DNA from: Nocardiopsis ansamitocini
GTDB lineage: Bacteria; Actinomycetota; Actinomycetes; Streptosporangiales; Streptosporangiaceae
Length of the DNA: 64,000 nucleotides
Assembly (NCBI RefSeq): GCF_030268225.1
Contig: NZ_BSQG01000006.1
Span: 166,969 to 230,968, forward strand
Direction: 5' to 3'
Shown here: piece by piece, positions 61,867 through 64,000 of the stretch
How the letters are laid out: each line of letters opens with the position of its first letter
Numbering within the stretch: position 1 is the first letter of the stretch
Made by a program: the position numbers and the translations under genes
The notes under the pieces: model-generated
What the model was told of the DNA's origin: nothing
Seen by the model: the letters and a program-made list of their open reading frames with translations, nothing else
The model's database searches: none

Positions 61867-62895
61867 TCAGCCCTTCTGCTCGCTGAGGACCAGCGTGGTG
61901 CCCTGCTCCTCCGGCGGAGTGTTGGCGGCTCCCAGTTCCTCGATCTCGGCCAGCGTCTTGGTGAAGGCGCGCGTGGACAGCCACAGCTTGTAGATGAGCA
62001 GGAGCTCGAACGCCAGCATGAGGGCGGCGGCGGCGGCGATGACCACGAGCATGCCGGTGGCGGAGAAGGCCCCGACGACGGGGGCGATGATCGCCACGCT
62101 CATCTGGAACTCGATGCCGCTGAACAGGTGGGTGCGGACCCGGCTGGCCAGCAGTTGGTTGCGGAAACGCAGGTACCAGGGGAAGTGCGAGTTGAAGCGC
62201 TGCTGAAGCTTGGTCGCCCTGATCTCCCGGGCCCGCGCGCTGTGGCTGGGCACGATCACCTCGGGCTCCTGCGCCGGGGCGGGCTCCTCTTCGCCCGCGG
62301 CCGCGACGGGTTCGCTCTTCGCGACCTTCTCCTGGAGGTGCTGCAATTCGGCGTCGCCGGCGGCGGTGTGCTCCTCGGCGTCGCGCAACGCCGCGGTCAA
62401 CCGCTTCTGCATGGCCTTGCGGACCTTGGCCATCTGGGAACCGTTGAGGTAGCGGAACATGTCGGTGAAGACGATGCCGACCGCGAACCAGATGAAGACG
62501 GGGTTGCCCGTCGCCGCGTACTGCCCGCCCATGAGGCCCACGGCGCAGGCCAGTACCCGGATCTGGTCGAACACGAAGTCCAGCCAGGTACCGAAGACCG
62601 AACCGGTGCCCTTCAACCGGGCGATCTTGCCGTCCATGCAGTCCAGGATGAAACTCAGGTGGAACAGCACTGCACCGGCGATCAACCACTGCGGCTGCCC
62701 GGTCGCGAAGCAGACGGCAGCCCCCATGCCCAGGACCATGGCGCCCATGGTGATCTGGTTGGGGGTGATCGACGTCCTGTTCGCCGTCACCAGGGTCAGG
62801 CGCGCGGCCACCGGGTCAACCAGGAACACGGTCCACCAGGCGTCACGTGCCTTGTATGTCTGTTCACGCACGTCATTGATCGTGAACCGCTGCAT
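61867..62895 (-). CDS. CDP-alcohol phosphatidyltransferase family protein
   Basis: The 342-residue membrane protein has the complete CDP-OH-P motif DGKIARLKGTGSVFGTWLDFVFD (pattern DGX2ARX8GX3DX3D, aspartates for metal binding and catalysis) near residues 84-106. Hydrophobic segments flank it. A charged, Glu/Ala-rich region of ~70 residues interrupts the second half, and two further membrane segments follow. The family transfers phospho-alcohols from CDP-diacylglycerol or CDP-polyols; the acceptor is not predictable. Start ATG 62895 has GGAG 6 nt upstream; a longer frame begins at 62982. Confidence 0.85.
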   Translation of the reverse strand: MQRFTINDVREQTYKARDAWWTVFLVDPVAARLTLVTANRTSITPNQITMGAMVLGMGAAVCFATGQPQWLIAGAVLFHLSFILDCMDGKIARLKGTGSVFGTWLDFVFDQIRVLACAVGLMGGQYAATGNPVFIWFAVGIVFTDMFRYLNGSQMAKVRKAMQKRLTAALRDAEEHTAAGDAELQHLQEKVAKSEPVAAAGEEEPAPAQEPEVIVPSHSARAREIRATKLQQRFNSHFPWYLRFRNQLLASRVRTHLFSGIEFQMSVAIIAPVVGAFSATGMLVVIAAAAALMLAFELLLIYKLWLSTRAFTKTLAEIEELGAANTPPEEQGTTLVLSEQKG

Positions 62896-63272
62896 AGGGA
62901 ACTCCAGAGCTCTGGACTGAGGGGGAAGAAGAGAGCAGTGATGGCGGCTATCGGCGAGAGTGCACCCGGAAACCGTGTCCACGGTGCATGCCGTGACGAC
63001 CAGTAAAGAGCATCTAAAGAACGCCCGTGTTCTGATGCCGTCTCCGTCAGGTAACAGCCGGTCGCATCTTATCGAAAAAGCCCTTTCCCCTTGGGTGACA
63101 AACAGAGGTCTGCGCTGCGGTTTTCCCTTTGCCGGGGCAAATGGAGCCGCTTTGGCAAGAAGCTCCCGATGTAGGTGCGGGCATTGCGCGTCCCCAATGT
63201 CACACCCAATGCGGTGGGGGCCGCGAAGAAAAGCCCTCGACGATGGCGAAGCGGCACGGGCACACTTGGTCC
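62896..63272. other. Divergent region, CDP-alcohol transferase / hen1
   Basis: About 375 bp between divergent genes with lower GC around 63050-63200. On the minus strand TAAGAT (revcomp of 63070-63075) is a possible -10. No strong promoter pair or gene is seen on either strand. Confidence 0.3.
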
Positions 63273-64000
63273 GTGCTGCTGACGATCTCCGCCACCCGCT
63301 GTCCGGTCACCGAATTCGGGCTCCTGCTGCACAGCGATCCCGACACGGTGCAGACCGTCGAACAGGCCCATGGTGCAGCGCACGTCTTCTACCCGGAGGC
63401 GAACGAGCAGCGCTGCACGGCCGCGCTGCTGTTGGAGGTGGACCCGCTGCGGTTGCGGCGAACACGGGGGGGCCGCACCCCCGATTTCGCGTCGGTCCAG
63501 TACGTCAACGACCAGCCTTACGCGGCCTCCTCGCTGTTCGCGGCCACGATCGCCGCAGTCTTCCACCGTGCGCTCAACGGTGAGTGCCCGGAACGGCCGG
63601 AACGTGTGCGAACCGTGCTCGACCTCACCCTGCACCTGCCCGCCGTCCCGTGTGACGGCGGCCCCGGCCAGGCACGACAACTGTTCGAGCCGTTGGGCTG
63701 GACCGTGACGGCCGAGCCGGTCCCCCTTGACCCGGGCCTGCCGGGGTGGGGCGATTCCCGCTACCTCGCTCTCACCCTCACCGGTGAACAACGGGTGGCC
63801 GACGCGCTCAGCCACCTCTGTGTACTGCTCCCCGCCCTCGCCGGTGCGCCCCGCCTCCTGGGCGATGGCCGTGAGGCGGACCCCCTGAGGCACGCCGCCG
63901 GATGGCTGCCCGGACACCCGCACCGGGCACAGATCGCCGACCCGCCCCCGGAGGGGCACGACGAGGACGGCATCGCCGTCCGGCGCCTCGTCGAGGTCGA
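63273..64000 (+). CDS. hen1: 3'-terminal RNA ribose 2'-O-methyltransferase Hen1, 3' end outside window
   Basis: The frame is open to the right edge (242 codons visible). The visible part matches the N-terminal domain of bacterial Hen1: LLTISATRCPVTEFGLLLH, AHVFYPEANEQRCTAALLLEVDP, VQYVNDQPYAASSLF, FEPLGWTV and PGWGDSRYLALTL. Bacterial Hen1 methylates the 2'-OH at the 3' end of cleaved RNA before ligation by Pnkp, protecting the repaired site. The methyltransferase domain should follow beyond 64000. GTG 63273 gives the family N-terminus; ATG 63243 is an alternative. It was overlooked by stop-to-stop calling because it has no stop in the window. Confidence 0.88.
   Translation, partial: MLLTISATRCPVTEFGLLLHSDPDTVQTVEQAHGAAHVFYPEANEQRCTAALLLEVDPLRLRRTRGGRTPDFASVQYVNDQPYAASSLFAATIAAVFHRALNGECPERPERVRTVLDLTLHLPAVPCDGGPGQARQLFEPLGWTVTAEPVPLDPGLPGWGDSRYLALTLTGEQRVADALSHLCVLLPALAGAPRLLGDGREADPLRHAAGWLPGHPHRAQIADPPPEGHDEDGIAVRRLVEV

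Noticed and set aside
62900-63272. Riboswitch (c-di-AMP or c-di-GMP type) in the hen1 upstream region
   Set aside because: Short stretches look similar (CCGTCAGGTAAC), but the rest of either consensus is missing on both strands.

Overview
The window is a 64-kb piece of a high-GC actinobacterial chromosome. The gene order follows the actinobacterial core seen in Mycobacterium tuberculosis: str operon, S10/spc/alpha ribosomal operons, truA, rplM-rpsI, glmM, glmS, alr, the t6A genes, groES-groEL1, a SigD-type sigma factor, guaB and guaB3. Actinobacterial traits include the short adenylate kinase, GTG/TTG starts, a His-rich GroEL1 tail, DUF1707/DUF4190/DUF4913 proteins and absence of rpsD between rpsK and rpoA, as in streptomycetes. 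I infer a Nocardiopsaceae-like or Streptomyces-related organism; no rRNA is present to confirm this.

Layout. 1-5.6 kb: end of a DUF4190 membrane protein, then rpsL-rpsG-fusA-tuf. 5.7-15.5 kb: S10 and spc ribosomal clusters, closed by a terminator-like hairpin. 15.8-22.6 kb: secY-adk-map, a DUF1707 protein, infA-rpmJ-rpsM-rpsK-rpoA-rplQ. 22.7-27.2 kb: truA, a convergent proline-rich membrane protein, and rplM-rpsI behind a good sigma-A promoter. 27.4-30.7 kb: convergent glmM and glmS, the amino-sugar steps toward UDP-GlcNAc; two DasR-operator-like palindromes lie upstream of glmS. 30.9-38.4 kb: a DoxX-like protein, coaA, a DUF4913 protein, a fused NAD(P)HX repair enzyme, a NUDIX hydrolase, a decayed EEP-family nuclease/phosphatase gene, and a large PrsW-like membrane protein. 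38.5-43.4 kb: alr, an alpha/beta hydrolase and the t6A tRNA-modification genes tsaE-tsaB-rimI-tsaD, mostly with 4-bp overlaps. 43.7-47.7 kb: two minus-strand genes, a long coiled-coil protein with an internal 132-bp tandem repeat and a THUMP-like methyltransferase, inserted between tsaD and groES. 47.7-53.8 kb: groES (CIRCE operator), groEL1, sigD, guaB, guaB3. 53.9-64 kb: a transglycosylase-like protein, glpD, a GT2/CDP-glycerol-transferase fusion, galE, a CDP-alcohol phosphatidyltransferase, and the start of a bacterial hen1 gene running off the right edge.

Most of the window is housekeeping: translation, secretion, cell-wall precursors, GTP synthesis and chaperones. The parts most worth a second look are the hendecad coiled-coil gene with its near-identical repeats, the candidate DasR control of glmS, the partial hen1 (probable RNA-repair locus continuing outside), the PrsW fusion, the wall-polymer cluster and a possible short transcript upstream of rplM. 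I found no CRISPR array, insertion sequence, tRNA or rRNA.
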